In this document: one piece after another, positions 43,831 through 53,407 of the stretch
How positions within the stretch are numbered: the stretch's first letter is position 1
How the letters are laid out: every line of letters starts with the position of its first letter
Source: Paenibacillus massiliensis 2301065 = DSM 16942
GTDB lineage: Bacteria > Bacillota > Bacilli > Paenibacillales > Paenibacillaceae
DNA: 64,000 nucleotides
Assembly: GCF_000377505.1 (NCBI RefSeq)
Contig: NZ_KB898185.1
Location: 310,001-374,000 of the forward strand
Direction: 5' to 3'
The notes under the pieces: model-generated
Databases searched by the model: none
The model's input: the letters and a program-made list of their open reading frames with translations, nothing else
What the model was told of the DNA's origin: nothing
Program-made: the position numbers and the translations under genes

Positions 43831-46800
43831 CTACTTCAGCCTTCTACGAATGTCATTTAGTTTGCTTGCCATTTGCTTGTAGAAGGAGTATAGCTCTTCT
43901 CCATTCGCATGCTCCACTCGCTCATACTCCAATTGATCTCTTGCTTCCATGAAAAGGGTGACGAGGCTCTCCAGCTTATCCAGCAGAGGCGCGATATCCT
44001 CCGAAGATGTCAGCTCATTGTCCCGTCGGTCCGCCTTGCGCATCAAAGCTGCACGACTCTTCTCATCCAGCCCCCGGAAGTGCGTATACACATCGTATTC
44101 CACATAATGACGGCTCTTCAGGACATTGCCGAACGGCTCCCATGCCTCCTCCTCTGGATCACGGTCATATACGTAGAGAGCACCTTTTTTGGTAATAGTA
44201 TCCGTATACAGTGCCTGGATGAATTGATCAAGCCGCTGCTCTTCATCTTGGTGCTTGCCTAGCATACTCTCCAGCTCTGTCAGCTTAGCCTGCAGCTGCG
44301 CATACTTTGCAAGCTCCTCACGGAGCACATGAATTAGCTCTGGCGTGCGGATCAGGTTTTCTTTGCCCAGCTCCTCGTTAATACTGCCGAAGATATCCTT
44401 CGCTCCCGTCTGCTCCATTCCTCCGGCAAGCAGTCGCTTCAATTCATTGGTGGCACGCTTAACCTCTCCCAGATTCGGCTTGGAGGCGTCTAGCTGCATA
44501 TCATAAGCAGACAAGATTCTGTCCACATCAAGAGCACCGGTGCGAATGACTTCATATCGACTGCTGGTATTGCTCTCGTCACCCTTCATCCGAATGACTC
44601 CCAGGGCCAGACCACGATCAAAATCACTTCGTACATTAGCGTTGAAGGCCTGCACCCGAGGGTTCACATACGTATCCCCCCAAGATTTCTCCGGGATCGG
44701 CGAAGGCAGGTTCGTCCAGTTGTTGCGACCTGTCTGCACAAGATGTCTTCCAATTCCTTCTCGATCCAGAATCGTACGCTCATAGCTCTCCTCATATACC
44801 TTCAGTGGCGTATATACGAATAGCGGTACGCCGTTACGGGTGTTCAGCCAGAAGATGCGATTCTTGACCTCACTTTCCTTAATCGTGAAGTGCGATTTGC
44901 CGATCGCATTATTCTGATAATTCCGAATTCCCTTCAGGATGCTTGGTGCCTGTACCGGGACGGACACGAAGCCCCATGATGGAAAGTACAGATTCCCCGC
45001 ACTGTTGCTGAGGTGGAACACCGGCACTGCTTCCTCGTCAAGCTTGCTCGCGATATGACGCTCTACGAACTTCTCAATGGCCTCATCCTGCCCGTATTTC
45101 ATGATGAGGAAGTCTTCCATGGAACGCGTGATAAGGTCGCCGAACTTTTCTGTCAGGAACTCCGAGATTGAGGTGACAATGTCGATATCCTGTTCCTTGA
45201 CCCAACGATCGGAATTTTCCAGCAGGGCATGGGCAAAATCACGAATCAGATCGTCGCCATCCCTCTTCTCCAGCATGCCAGAGACAACGGTTTCGATATC
45301 AGGAACACTAACAAGATTCCAGTAGTAGGTCTTGTTGCCTCTATGATCCTCCTGTTCGGCACCGTTCACGAGAAGATCGCCATTCTTCGAGAAGATGCTG
45401 CTAAGAGCATTAAGCACTTCTGTATACACATGATAAATGCGATTGTTCTCCTGATTCAGCAGATCATATAGATCCTCGTAAAATTCGATCAACTGCTCCG
45501 TACGCTCAATATCTGCGTGCAGCCAGTATTCATTGATTTTCGCTTCAATATAAGCATTCTTCTTCTTATCCTTGGATACGAAAGCACTCTTCGCATCCCC
45601 CATCTTCTCCTCGGCCTGCTCCCTGGCCGCCTCGATGTCCCGAGGAATCCGATGCAGGCTATCCTTCAGTGCCTCAATGTACGATAGAAGCATTTTGAGC
45701 AGACAGAAGCCCTTCTCCGTGTAAATAAGTCGAGATACGTAGAATGGCCCCTGCTCTGGATGCAGGAACATCCGGCGAATCTGATCGGTAAATTGACCGA
45801 CGATCTCACCTGGAAGCTGCTTCTTCGCCTTAATGTATTCCTCACGCGCCCGATTCAGGAATGTCTGCTCCAGCTCGGTGTCCATGTTCACGACCTGCAT
45901 TTTGATCACATTGGCGTAGCTAAGACGCTCACTGTTCTCAAACCCAGGTAATGGCTCTGGCACACGGGATTCGAAATTCTTGATCATACTGTCCAGATCG
46001 ACGCCAAGCTTACGGGCGAACTTTTCGACCTCCTCCTGACCCGGTGCTTTCTCGAACATCTTGCCCATTTTCTCGAACAGGCGATAGGCCAGATAGGTCG
46101 TCATCTCTTCCACCGGAAGCACGGCTGAAGACGCTCCGATGATGTTGTACTCGTAATTCGCAGGATAGGCCCGATTCATCTGGGCAATGTTGGTACGGAT
46201 GTTGCTGATATAGTCATGAATGGCGAACTCTTCGCCAGATTGTTTCTCTTCACTTGCCATAAAGTTCGTGATGTTCTCAGCTGTAACGTTCATGCAGTAA
46301 TCGTAGGCATTCTCAAGCAGCTTGCCCTCGGTATTCGTCGCTGAGATCAGATGACACAGATTGAACGGCGGCAATGGCGAGTTGACGTTCAGGATGTTGC
46401 CATATTGTTGACGGAACCGCTCACCGCGATTGTCCACGTTCATCCAATAATCGAGCTCCTTAAGCGCTGCGTACCCATTCTTCTTGATGTATTCACGGGT
46501 ATGCTCACTCAAGCTCTTATTCGAGAGATTGACATCAGGCGTGAACAGATAACCAAGTGTATTGACACGGTCAATCCCTGCTGATCCATAATCACGCTCA
46601 ATAAGTCCACGTACGATGTAAGATATATCCAGGAAGGTACCACTTCCGGTACCACCAGATAGACCTGACAGAAGGAACACCATGAGCTTCTTGTTGGTGC
46701 CGACAGATAATGTCTTGATCTTCTTGTCGATGCTCTGCACGACCTGGTTAATCTTGGTGAACAGCAGTAAGCGTCCTGCCTGACGTACACCCGCCGCACC

Positions 46801-47220
46801 GTTCATACCATCTGTAATGCTTAGCTCTGGTGAGAGCCAGTCTGTAATATAAGGCTCCAGAATGCTGCGATTTTGCAGCAGGCCACCGATCTCTGCATTG
46901 GAGAGCAGCACGAACTCATTGTTCGGGTCCAAGCCGATGCCTCTATATTTTTTATTCCTGTCCTGTTCATTCGTCTCGAAGGCGAGGAACTCTACATTGT
47001 CTGGCTTATCATGCTTTTTCTTGGACAAGGGATCTTCTGGCAGCTTGAATCTGCGGTTGATCTGATATTTCAATCTCAGCAGAGCATCAATCCCTGTCCC
47101 GCCAAGACCGATAATTAAAATAGGGTTATCAATCGTATCTACTCTAATCTTCTCACTAACAATCCCGCCGCCCAGTGATACATCCAATTGCTGTATGTGT
47201 TCTCTGACTACTGGTTTCAT
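43831..47220 (-). CDS. Tubulin-like (Tubulin_2 type) GTP-binding protein
   Basis: A 1129-residue protein. The N-terminal 400 or so residues have the bacterial tubulin-like fold: PILIIGLGGTGIDALLRLK at residue 33 onward, and SGLSGGTGSGTFLDISYIV near 185, which contains the tubulin/FtsZ GGTGSG phosphate loop. The rest (about 450-1129) is a helical body with a probable coiled coil in the last 200 residues. The ribosome binding site GGGGGAATCC is strong. FtsZ-type proteins are some 350-400 residues, so this is a large divergent relative of the kind found beside vWA proteins. GTP binding is expected; polymerisation is unknown. Confidence 0.8.
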   Translation of the reverse strand: MKPVVREHIQQLDVSLGGGIVSEKIRVDTIDNPILIIGLGGTGIDALLRLKYQINRRFKLPEDPLSKKKHDKPDNVEFLAFETNEQDRNKKYRGIGLDPNNEFVLLSNAEIGGLLQNRSILEPYITDWLSPELSITDGMNGAAGVRQAGRLLLFTKINQVVQSIDKKIKTLSVGTNKKLMVFLLSGLSGGTGSGTFLDISYIVRGLIERDYGSAGIDRVNTLGYLFTPDVNLSNKSLSEHTREYIKKNGYAALKELDYWMNVDNRGERFRQQYGNILNVNSPLPPFNLCHLISATNTEGKLLENAYDYCMNVTAENITNFMASEEKQSGEEFAIHDYISNIRTNIAQMNRAYPANYEYNIIGASSAVLPVEEMTTYLAYRLFEKMGKMFEKAPGQEEVEKFARKLGVDLDSMIKNFESRVPEPLPGFENSERLSYANVIKMQVVNMDTELEQTFLNRAREEYIKAKKQLPGEIVGQFTDQIRRMFLHPEQGPFYVSRLIYTEKGFCLLKMLLSYIEALKDSLHRIPRDIEAAREQAEEKMGDAKSAFVSKDKKKNAYIEAKINEYWLHADIERTEQLIEFYEDLYDLLNQENNRIYHVYTEVLNALSSIFSKNGDLLVNGAEQEDHRGNKTYYWNLVSVPDIETVVSGMLEKRDGDDLIRDFAHALLENSDRWVKEQDIDIVTSISEFLTEKFGDLITRSMEDFLIMKYGQDEAIEKFVERHIASKLDEEAVPVFHLSNSAGNLYFPSWGFVSVPVQAPSILKGIRNYQNNAIGKSHFTIKESEVKNRIFWLNTRNGVPLFVYTPLKVYEESYERTILDREGIGRHLVQTGRNNWTNLPSPIPEKSWGDTYVNPRVQAFNANVRSDFDRGLALGVIRMKGDESNTSSRYEVIRTGALDVDRILSAYDMQLDASKPNLGEVKRATNELKRLLAGGMEQTGAKDIFGSINEELGKENLIRTPELIHVLREELAKYAQLQAKLTELESMLGKHQDEEQRLDQFIQALYTDTITKKGALYVYDRDPEEEAWEPFGNVLKSRHYVEYDVYTHFRGLDEKSRAALMRKADRRDNELTSSEDIAPLLDKLESLVTLFMEARDQLEYERVEHANGEELYSFYKQMASKLNDIRRRLK

Positions 47221-47303
47221 TTGGATTCCCCCTGATTCCTGTAATAATCCGATGAATAACTATATATTCTATTATTCTGATTCATTGCTTCTTAATCTGA
47301 TTG

Positions 47304-47351
47304 TTGTTTCTTATCTGATCGTTGTTTCTTATCTGATCGTTGTTTCTTATC
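47304..47351. repeat. 18-bp tandem repeat in the intercistronic leader of the tubulin-like gene
   Basis: TTGTTTCTTATCTGATCG starts at 47304, 47322 and 47340 (third copy partial), with a degenerate unit before them. It lies between the vWA and tubulin-like genes and reads GATAAGAAACAA on the transcribed strand. Confidence 0.75.
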
Positions 47352-47372
47352 AATTACAGTTTCTTAATTCAA

Positions 47373-49175
47373 TTAACGGCTAGTGGACAAATACTCCAGC
47401 AGGATCGTCTTGCCTACACTTCCCAATGGTACGGTAATCCGATCATTGTGCCCCAGTTCAATGCCCTGTGCAGCCTGAACGGCTCGCCCGGACTTCTCAA
47501 TCGGGATCGCCCCAGTGGAACGAACAGCGAGCTTATCATTACGACCTGGAGTAAATACGATCTGAGCTGACTCTGCCAGCTCCGGGGCCAATTGCAGCAA
47601 TTGATGCAGTGTGAATTTGCCGCGGAAGCCCGTCAGCTTTTTGTACTGGGGATATGACTTCTCACCAGTATTGTCATCCTGAATCTCAACGACAAGCTGC
47701 CCGACAAAGCCTTTGCCTGACTTCTGCACATATTTCCAAAGGAAGTATGCAGCCGCAAGTACGATCAGCAATCCAGCCCCCCCAAGAATCGCAGGTAACA
47801 GCAAGCCTGCCCCGGACTCCTCAGCTGGAACAGTTGAGGAGCCTGAACCTGAAGTTCCACTTGCTCCAGAGCCGTTGATGGTTATCGTCGCTGATTCACG
47901 GTAGAAGCTCTTCTCCTCTGCCCGTACAGTCAATTCATAGTCATGGGCCTCTGGCAGCTGGAATTGTCCTGCAAAATGATCCCCTTCATTGTTAAGGTCA
48001 ATGGAACTGTCTGCTCCTGTATTCACATCATGCACAAGCAGCTTAGCTGTCATATTCGCATACAGGCTTTGGTCCTGAAGCCGCTGGTTGTTGCTGCTCA
48101 GGAAGGCCTGAATGTCAATGCTGTCTCCTTTGGAGTAGCTCTGCGCAGGAATGTCCGCCAACGTGAGCTGCAGATCATAGTTAAATATCAGGTTAATATC
48201 AATCTGATCCTGCTTTACTCCTTTGATCTGCAGCGTCCAGTCTCCCTCCTCTGGCTTGAGCAGCTTCAATAAAGAATAGCTCTTCGACGATGAGAGCAGA
48301 ATATCGTCAGCCGGGATTGTGCGGGTCTGACCGCTTGGATCGATCAGGCGAGCATCTACTGGCTGCGATGAAGTAATCGAGATATTAGCCTCCATTACAC
48401 TGTCATTGGGGACGTGAATCTTGACGTCCTGGTAATTACCGTTACCCGTGATTGAATCAACTGGCACGACATTCAGGTTGAGGTTACTCGCAAAAATCTG
48501 GCTTAGAATATCTGGCAGATCCTCAGCAGAGTCCGTAATAAATGACTTACCACCAGATTGCTCTGCAATATCGGCTAGTCGATCCTTGTTCAGCTTGCCA
48601 TCGGCATTCAATCCAATCGTGTAGATGGGGATTCCTGCAGCTGTTGCCTCCGCGACTGCCTGCTTCATATCCTGATCGGCCTGGGTATCTGTTCTCCCCG
48701 TGCTTGGATTGAAATCATTGTTACCGTCAGCCAGCAGGACAATCATCGGCGCATGCCCTGGCTCAGCACCATCCTTGAGCAGTTGCATCGCTTCACGAAC
48801 ACCTACAGAAGTATCTGTATATGCTCCCCGGTTCAGACCGTCTATGAAGCTCTTCAGCTCCTCCTTGTCCTCCTGCGATTGAATTGTTAACAGCGCCTTC
48901 TCACGCTGGATGACATCGGTATAGGAGACGATCCCCACCTTGTCTCCACCCGTCGATAGCATGTCTACGAACATCTTCATCGCTTCGTTTCCAATTTTCT
49001 CCGGATCACTGGTGTTCATGGAATTGCTCACATCCACGACCAGCACTGCGTCAACGCGGGAGGCAGAGCTTGAATTCGCTGCTCGTGCAGGTTGGGCTAT
49101 GAGGCCAGTTAGCAGAAGCACTACCATCCAGACAGCCATCAGACTCCATATCGTATGTTTCATTTTTTCTCTCAT
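47373..49175 (-). CDS. Secreted or membrane-anchored vWA-domain protein
   Basis: A 600-residue protein with a signal peptide (hydrophobic 10-30, ARAANSS) followed by a vWA domain (about 40-230) that has an intact MIDAS: DVSNSM near 49, TDTSVG near 120 and LLADGNNDF near 148. Then comes an immunoglobulin-like beta region (about 240-440), a Ser/Gly/Thr linker (SGASGTSGSGSST), one membrane segment (about 465-488) and a cytoplasmic tail of some 110 residues. The outside-facing metal site, linker and inside tail make it a candidate sensor. It is the first gene of the leftward operon, divergent from the 49423 gene pair. Confidence 0.85.
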   Translation of the reverse strand: MREKMKHTIWSLMAVWMVVLLLTGLIAQPARAANSSSASRVDAVLVVDVSNSMNTSDPEKIGNEAMKMFVDMLSTGGDKVGIVSYTDVIQREKALLTIQSQEDKEELKSFIDGLNRGAYTDTSVGVREAMQLLKDGAEPGHAPMIVLLADGNNDFNPSTGRTDTQADQDMKQAVAEATAAGIPIYTIGLNADGKLNKDRLADIAEQSGGKSFITDSAEDLPDILSQIFASNLNLNVVPVDSITGNGNYQDVKIHVPNDSVMEANISITSSQPVDARLIDPSGQTRTIPADDILLSSSKSYSLLKLLKPEEGDWTLQIKGVKQDQIDINLIFNYDLQLTLADIPAQSYSKGDSIDIQAFLSSNNQRLQDQSLYANMTAKLLVHDVNTGADSSIDLNNEGDHFAGQFQLPEAHDYELTVRAEEKSFYRESATITINGSGASGTSGSGSSTVPAEESGAGLLLPAILGGAGLLIVLAAAYFLWKYVQKSGKGFVGQLVVEIQDDNTGEKSYPQYKKLTGFRGKFTLHQLLQLAPELAESAQIVFTPGRNDKLAVRSTGAIPIEKSGRAVQAAQGIELGHNDRITVPLGSVGKTILLEYLSTSR

Positions 49176-49422
49176 GACTTGTTCCCCTTCACTTGTAGAA
49201 CTTTGATACGTCCTCTTAGATGTACTCTATTGGTCTTCCATTAAATCTTTCTGAAAATGTGATGAAAAAATGCTGAAATATCTAAAATAGAGGTCTGCCT
49301 CTTGTTACAGGAGGCAACAGCGAATTTTACCAATATCCTGCAACAATGATATAATTATACCCTGATAAGTGCAAACATCTATGAATATTCTGTCATAAAA
49401 TTGGAAAAGAAAGAGGACCCAT

Positions 49423-49575
49423 ATGATCTCATACGGATGTATCGCGATAATGTTTCTTTTTGTCGTCGCGAAAATCATAACTTACTATTTACATAAGAGA
49501 CGTGCACCGTCCTACGAGCAGACTGACAAAGAGCTGCTTACCGCTTTGAACAGCAGGAATGAACGCTATGAATAA
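49423..49575 (+). CDS. Single-pass membrane microprotein (50 residues)
   Basis: A short frame of 50 codons starts at an ATG preceded by AGAGGA (five bases). It encodes one hydrophobic segment (ISYGCIAIMFLFVVAKIITYY) flanked by a basic patch (LHKRR) and a charged tail (DKELLTALNSRNERYE). Its stop overlaps the start of the following zinc-ribbon gene, so the pair is coupled. It is the first gene facing the vWA-tubulin operon. The family is unknown. Confidence 0.65.
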   Translation: MISYGCIAIMFLFVVAKIITYYLHKRRAPSYEQTDKELLTALNSRNERYE

Positions 49576-50479
49576 ACACAAGCAGCCTGTGCAGTTCAGG
49601 CCATTTCAGCGCACAAGATATGCGTACGATAAGCTTAAGGTCTGTCGGCGCTGCGACAGCGTTACAGCCTTGCCACGAGAAGCCTGTGCTTCATGTGGAC
49701 GTCGTCGACTCGTTCACTTCATGGTCGTAGCTACCAGCAAGACGAGCTGGTACTACCGGCGGGATCTGATATTCGCATTACTGCTGCTCGCTACAGCGGT
49801 CTTTCTTGCCCCCGACTCCCTTAGTCGCGTCCTGTTCCTTGTAGGAGGCATCATCATGCTCCTCATCTTGTGGAGCCTGCAGCGTAAGCTGTATCCCTGG
49901 GAGCTGAAGCGACAGCTCCGGCGTACCTTCAAGCATCGTATCCAGTCCATTGAAGAAGGACTTGCCTATGATCGGGAGGAAGCTGCCAGCATCAGACCGG
50001 ATGACGAACAGCGTGCTTACGAAATGCTTCGTGAAATCGCTGTACTGAAGCGTGATGATCGCATTCGTCTTCAGCAGCTTGCCTTGCTGCAATCCTTTAT
50101 TCTCCGCAAGGATATGGATCTCGAACTTGACTCACTGCTGCTAAGAAGCTTCGATCCGGTCCTAGTCGATTATATTGGCGAGATCGCAAAAATCAAACGG
50201 GAGCTGGTTCGAAGCCGAACCCTGCTCTATGTAACCTTCTATGAGAGAAGGATATTGGAGCTTCCTGGCGGACGCGCTGTCCTGGTAGCAGTAGCCGCTG
50301 CGGCTGTAGGCAAGAAGAAATATGTTGCTGAGCATGCAGACTTCATCTGTCGTTATGCAGCAGACCTCCCCGAGGATCGCTTCATACGTCTCCATCGGAT
50401 CGTAACGAGCAATCGCTCGACTCCTTTCGGCGACCTTATGGATGAGGTGGTTCGCATCCACAAGCTGAGGAGCTATTGA
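49568..50479 (+). CDS. Zinc-ribbon membrane protein of the divergent unit
   Basis: A protein of about 303 residues. The N-terminus holds a zinc ribbon (VCRRCDSVTALPREACASCGRRRL, split CxxC...CxxC at about 25-45), followed by two close hydrophobic segments (about 70-88 and 94-110). A charged, helical cytoplasmic domain fills the rest, with many Arg/Glu heptad-like stretches (LRREIAVLKRDDRIRLQQLALLQ region). ATG at 49568 lies nine bases after AGGA and overlaps the previous stop. An ATG nine bases earlier is also in frame. The function is unknown. The zinc ribbon parallels that of the GTPase in the opposing operon. Confidence 0.65.
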   Translation: MNKHKQPVQFRPFQRTRYAYDKLKVCRRCDSVTALPREACASCGRRRLVHFMVVATSKTSWYYRRDLIFALLLLATAVFLAPDSLSRVLFLVGGIIMLLILWSLQRKLYPWELKRQLRRTFKHRIQSIEEGLAYDREEAASIRPDDEQRAYEMLREIAVLKRDDRIRLQQLALLQSFILRKDMDLELDSLLLRSFDPVLVDYIGEIAKIKRELVRSRTLLYVTFYERRILELPGGRAVLVAVAAAAVGKKKYVAEHADFICRYAADLPEDRFIRLHRIVTSNRSTPFGDLMDEVVRIHKLRSY

Positions 50480-50494
50480 TCGGGATACCAAGAT

Positions 50495-50521
50495 AGCTGC
50501 TATGCGACTTCTGTAGCAGCT
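50495..50521 (+). terminator. Candidate terminator after the zinc-ribbon membrane gene
   Basis: AGCTGCTA/TAGCAGCT forms an 8-bp stem with an 11-base loop, followed after some bases by CCCCTTTTAA. Confidence 0.5.
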
Positions 50522-50601
50522 GGAACCCCCTTTTAATAAAGACGTCACAGGCAAACCTCACCCCTGCAAAGTTCACCTATCCCCTATATCAAGATTACAA
50601 A

Positions 50602-50642
50602 GAACCCGGTTCATCAAGGAGATTCCTTGATGAACCGGGTTC
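50602..50642. terminator. Strong hairpin upstream of the ger operon
   Basis: A perfect 19-bp stem begins GAACCCGGTTCATCAAGGA and ends with its complement, with loop GAT. GTTTTTTT follows. It should isolate the ger operon from upstream transcription. Confidence 0.9.
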
Positions 50643-50762
50643 GTTTTTTTGTCCTGTGAAGACAATCTCTATCGATTATGGAGAATAAAACCTGTGTTCC
50701 GGCACACCCTAACACCATCAACATCATTTCTATCTTTCAGATTGGAGGTGTGCTCTTACAAT

Positions 50763-52217
50763 ATGAATAAATCGAACCTGCTGCTGCAGGAGGTGCTTTC
50801 CAATCTCCAAGGCTGCTCAGACCTCATTATCCAGCCCTTCCAATTAGGTAGCTTGCCTTGCAAATTGCTCTACATCGCCTCCATAACGAATACGCAGCTA
50901 CTCAGAGAAGCTGTAACCAAACCGCTGCTGGAGGAAGCAACCCGTCTGCAGACAGACGAGCAGCTTTTGAGCCGCATCAAGGATGAGGCTTTCTTCACCA
51001 TAACTAATAAGACGGCTTCGACAGCCAAAGATGTGACCGATGCGATTGTAGCTGGTGAAGCTGCATTTTATGTAGCTGAACAACCACACATGCGCTTGTT
51101 CGAGCTGAAGCAGTATCAGAGTAGATCCGTACCTGAATCCACTAACGAAGTTGTCGTTATTGGACCTCAGCAGGCTTTTGTGGAGGATATTCAGGTGAAT
51201 ATGTCACTGCTGCGTCATATCATCAAGCACCCCAAGCTCAAGACTGTAAAGTATGAGATTGGCCGTTACACACGAACGACGATTTATTTGACCTACATTG
51301 AAGGACTGTGCAAGCCAGAGGTGCTGAAAGAAATTACCGAGAAAATGGATTCCTTCGATATGGATAGTGTGCTTAGCATCAATTATTTGGCCGAATATAT
51401 GGCTGGCACCCCGTACTCCCCTTTCCCGCAGAGTCAGTTCTCAGAACGCCCGGATTCTGTTGCTTCCGCCCTTATGGAGGGCAGAGTTGCCATTTTGCAG
51501 GATGGTACTCCTTTCACGCTGCTTCTGCCTACGACTTTTTTCGCCATGATGCAGTCTGCCGAGGACTATTACCAGGGCTTCTATCCTGCCTCCTGGATTC
51601 GCCTCGTCCGGCTCCTGTTCTCCATCATGTCCTTGCTCTTGCCTTCGATGTACGTAGCTATGACAACCTTCCATCCGGAGATCATACCGACAAGCCTCCT
51701 GCTTACGATCGCAAGCGCCCGGGAGAATATTCCTTTTCCAGCTCTCATTGAGGCCTTGATCATGGAACTCACCTTTGAAGGACTGCGGGAGGCTGGTATA
51801 CGGATTCCCAAACCACTCGGACAGACGGTATCGATTATCGGCGGGATTGTTATTGGTCAAGCCGCTGTACAGGCGGGGATCGTATCCGCCCCTATGGTCA
51901 TCGTCGTGTCTATTACAGGGATCGCATCCTTCATAATCCCACACTTTGAACTAAGCCTGACACTGCGTCTGCTGCGCTTTCCGATCCTGATCCTCGGGGG
52001 GACGCTTGGACTAATCGGCATTGTGATGTCACTATTCATTACCTACTGGTATATGGTGAATCTTCGTTCATTTGGCATACCTTATATGCAGCCGCTTGCC
52101 CCCTTCGTGTTCCAGGATCTTAAGGATACGCTCTTGCGGGTACCCTGGTTCGATATGAAGCGACGGCCAAGCTCGTTTACGAATACCAATCAATTGAAAA
52201 GGCGGAGCTCCAAATGA
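50763..52217 (+). CDS. gerAA: Spore germination receptor A subunit (GerA family)
   Basis: A 484-residue membrane protein of the GerAA family, which is a channel-forming subunit of the nutrient germinant receptor in the spore inner membrane. It has a soluble N-terminal half (about 1-240), an EEGRVAIL-like segment (MEGRVAILQDGTPF), PSMYVAMTTFHPEIIP, TFEGLREAGIRIP and five or so membrane segments in the C-terminal half. The start is uncertain: ATG at 50763 lies 14 bases after GGAGG, a rather long spacing. Its stop overlaps gerAC (ATGA). Order in the operon is A, C, small D, B. Confidence 0.92.
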   Translation: MNKSNLLLQEVLSNLQGCSDLIIQPFQLGSLPCKLLYIASITNTQLLREAVTKPLLEEATRLQTDEQLLSRIKDEAFFTITNKTASTAKDVTDAIVAGEAAFYVAEQPHMRLFELKQYQSRSVPESTNEVVVIGPQQAFVEDIQVNMSLLRHIIKHPKLKTVKYEIGRYTRTTIYLTYIEGLCKPEVLKEITEKMDSFDMDSVLSINYLAEYMAGTPYSPFPQSQFSERPDSVASALMEGRVAILQDGTPFTLLLPTTFFAMMQSAEDYYQGFYPASWIRLVRLLFSIMSLLLPSMYVAMTTFHPEIIPTSLLLTIASARENIPFPALIEALIMELTFEGLREAGIRIPKPLGQTVSIIGGIVIGQAAVQAGIVSAPMVIVVSITGIASFIIPHFELSLTLRLLRFPILILGGTLGLIGIVMSLFITYWYMVNLRSFGIPYMQPLAPFVFQDLKDTLLRVPWFDMKRRPSSFTNTNQLKRRSSK

Positions 52218-53377
52218 AGCCCTTAGTCTTTGTTCGCTCACTTCTGATGGTCACTCTTCTGTTCATGTGCAGTCTCCTCACGGGGTGCTCCTCCAAGGTA
52301 GAGATCAACGAACGAGCTTTTGTGAGCTCCATCTATGTGGACAAAGCTGAGAAACCAGGCGAGGTTGAGCTCACGATTAGCGTCCCGCTTCCGAACCGCA
52401 TGGCAGGTGAGAATACTGGTGGTGGTGGTGGCGGAGGCCGACCCTATGCCGTGTTCACCAAGACGGGCACGTCTCTTACGGAAGCTGCTGAGAAACTGCA
52501 GACGGACCTGACACGAAAGCTGTCCTGGGGACATGCGCGAGTAGTTGTCTTCGGTCGTGAATACGCAAAGGCTGGAGTCGGAGATACAATTGAGTGGCTT
52601 TTCAGAGAACCATTATTTCACATTAACAGCTATATTTTTGTAGCACCAGGTAAAGCAAAAGATATCACATCGCTAACCCCTGTGGCGGAGACGACTCCAG
52701 GTGAGGTCCTACGAGAATTTGCCAACCAACGCAATCTGCTGCAGACCCAGATACGGGATGTGCTGATGGCAGAGGCTGACAATCAAGGCTTCGTCGTCTC
52801 CTTGCTGAATATGCAGAACGAAAAGATGATTAGTGAAAATAATGAAAACATGAATTGGGTAGGTCTGCAGGGTGCAGCCATGTTCAAGAACATGAAGATG
52901 GTTGGAGAACTGGATCTGGACGAAGCACGTGTTATCGCCTGGACGAGAAATAATCTCAAAACAGCCTCCATTACCATTGAGAATAAGAAGGAAAAGGCAA
53001 GCGTCTCTCTGTACGCGATCAAAAGCGATCTAAAAGCTCATATGTCGCAAGGAAAGCCGGTATTCAGCATCCACCTTTCGGCCAAGGGTCAGCTCCGTAG
53101 CATTTATCCACCACATAAGGCCGAGGAAGTCCGACGAATTCAGCAAATTGAGAAGCAGCTAGAGTCCCATGTGAACGATTTAGTGCTCTCTGCACTCCAC
53201 AAGGCCCAGGCCCATGAAGCCGATATCCTAATGTCAGGCTATCGACTGGAGTGGAAATATCCCCATGTATGGGACAAGCTGCGGCCCCATTGGGCACAGC
53301 ATTTCAAGGAAGACATACAGTTCAGGGTCATATCCGATATTAGCATTCAATACTTCGGGTCAGAGTTCCGTACCTAG
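52214..53377 (+). CDS. gerAC: Spore germination receptor C subunit, lipoprotein (GerC family)
   Basis: A 387-residue lipoprotein. The lipobox is LLTGCSS (lipidated Cys about residue 25), then DKAEKPGEVELTISVPLPN, a Gly-rich stretch GGGGGG at about 73, and the Ger_C fold with WGHARVVVFGREYA. A C-terminal segment HKAQAHEADILMSGYRLEWKYP is typical. It is exported and attached to the spore inner membrane with the A and B subunits. It overlaps gerAA by four bases. Confidence 0.93.
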   Translation: MKPLVFVRSLLMVTLLFMCSLLTGCSSKVEINERAFVSSIYVDKAEKPGEVELTISVPLPNRMAGENTGGGGGGGRPYAVFTKTGTSLTEAAEKLQTDLTRKLSWGHARVVVFGREYAKAGVGDTIEWLFREPLFHINSYIFVAPGKAKDITSLTPVAETTPGEVLREFANQRNLLQTQIRDVLMAEADNQGFVVSLLNMQNEKMISENNENMNWVGLQGAAMFKNMKMVGELDLDEARVIAWTRNNLKTASITIENKKEKASVSLYAIKSDLKAHMSQGKPVFSIHLSAKGQLRSIYPPHKAEEVRRIQQIEKQLESHVNDLVLSALHKAQAHEADILMSGYRLEWKYPHVWDKLRPHWAQHFKEDIQFRVISDISIQYFGSEFRT

Positions 53378-53407
53378 CCTGAATTGCCAACAGGGAGGAT
53401 GAAATGG

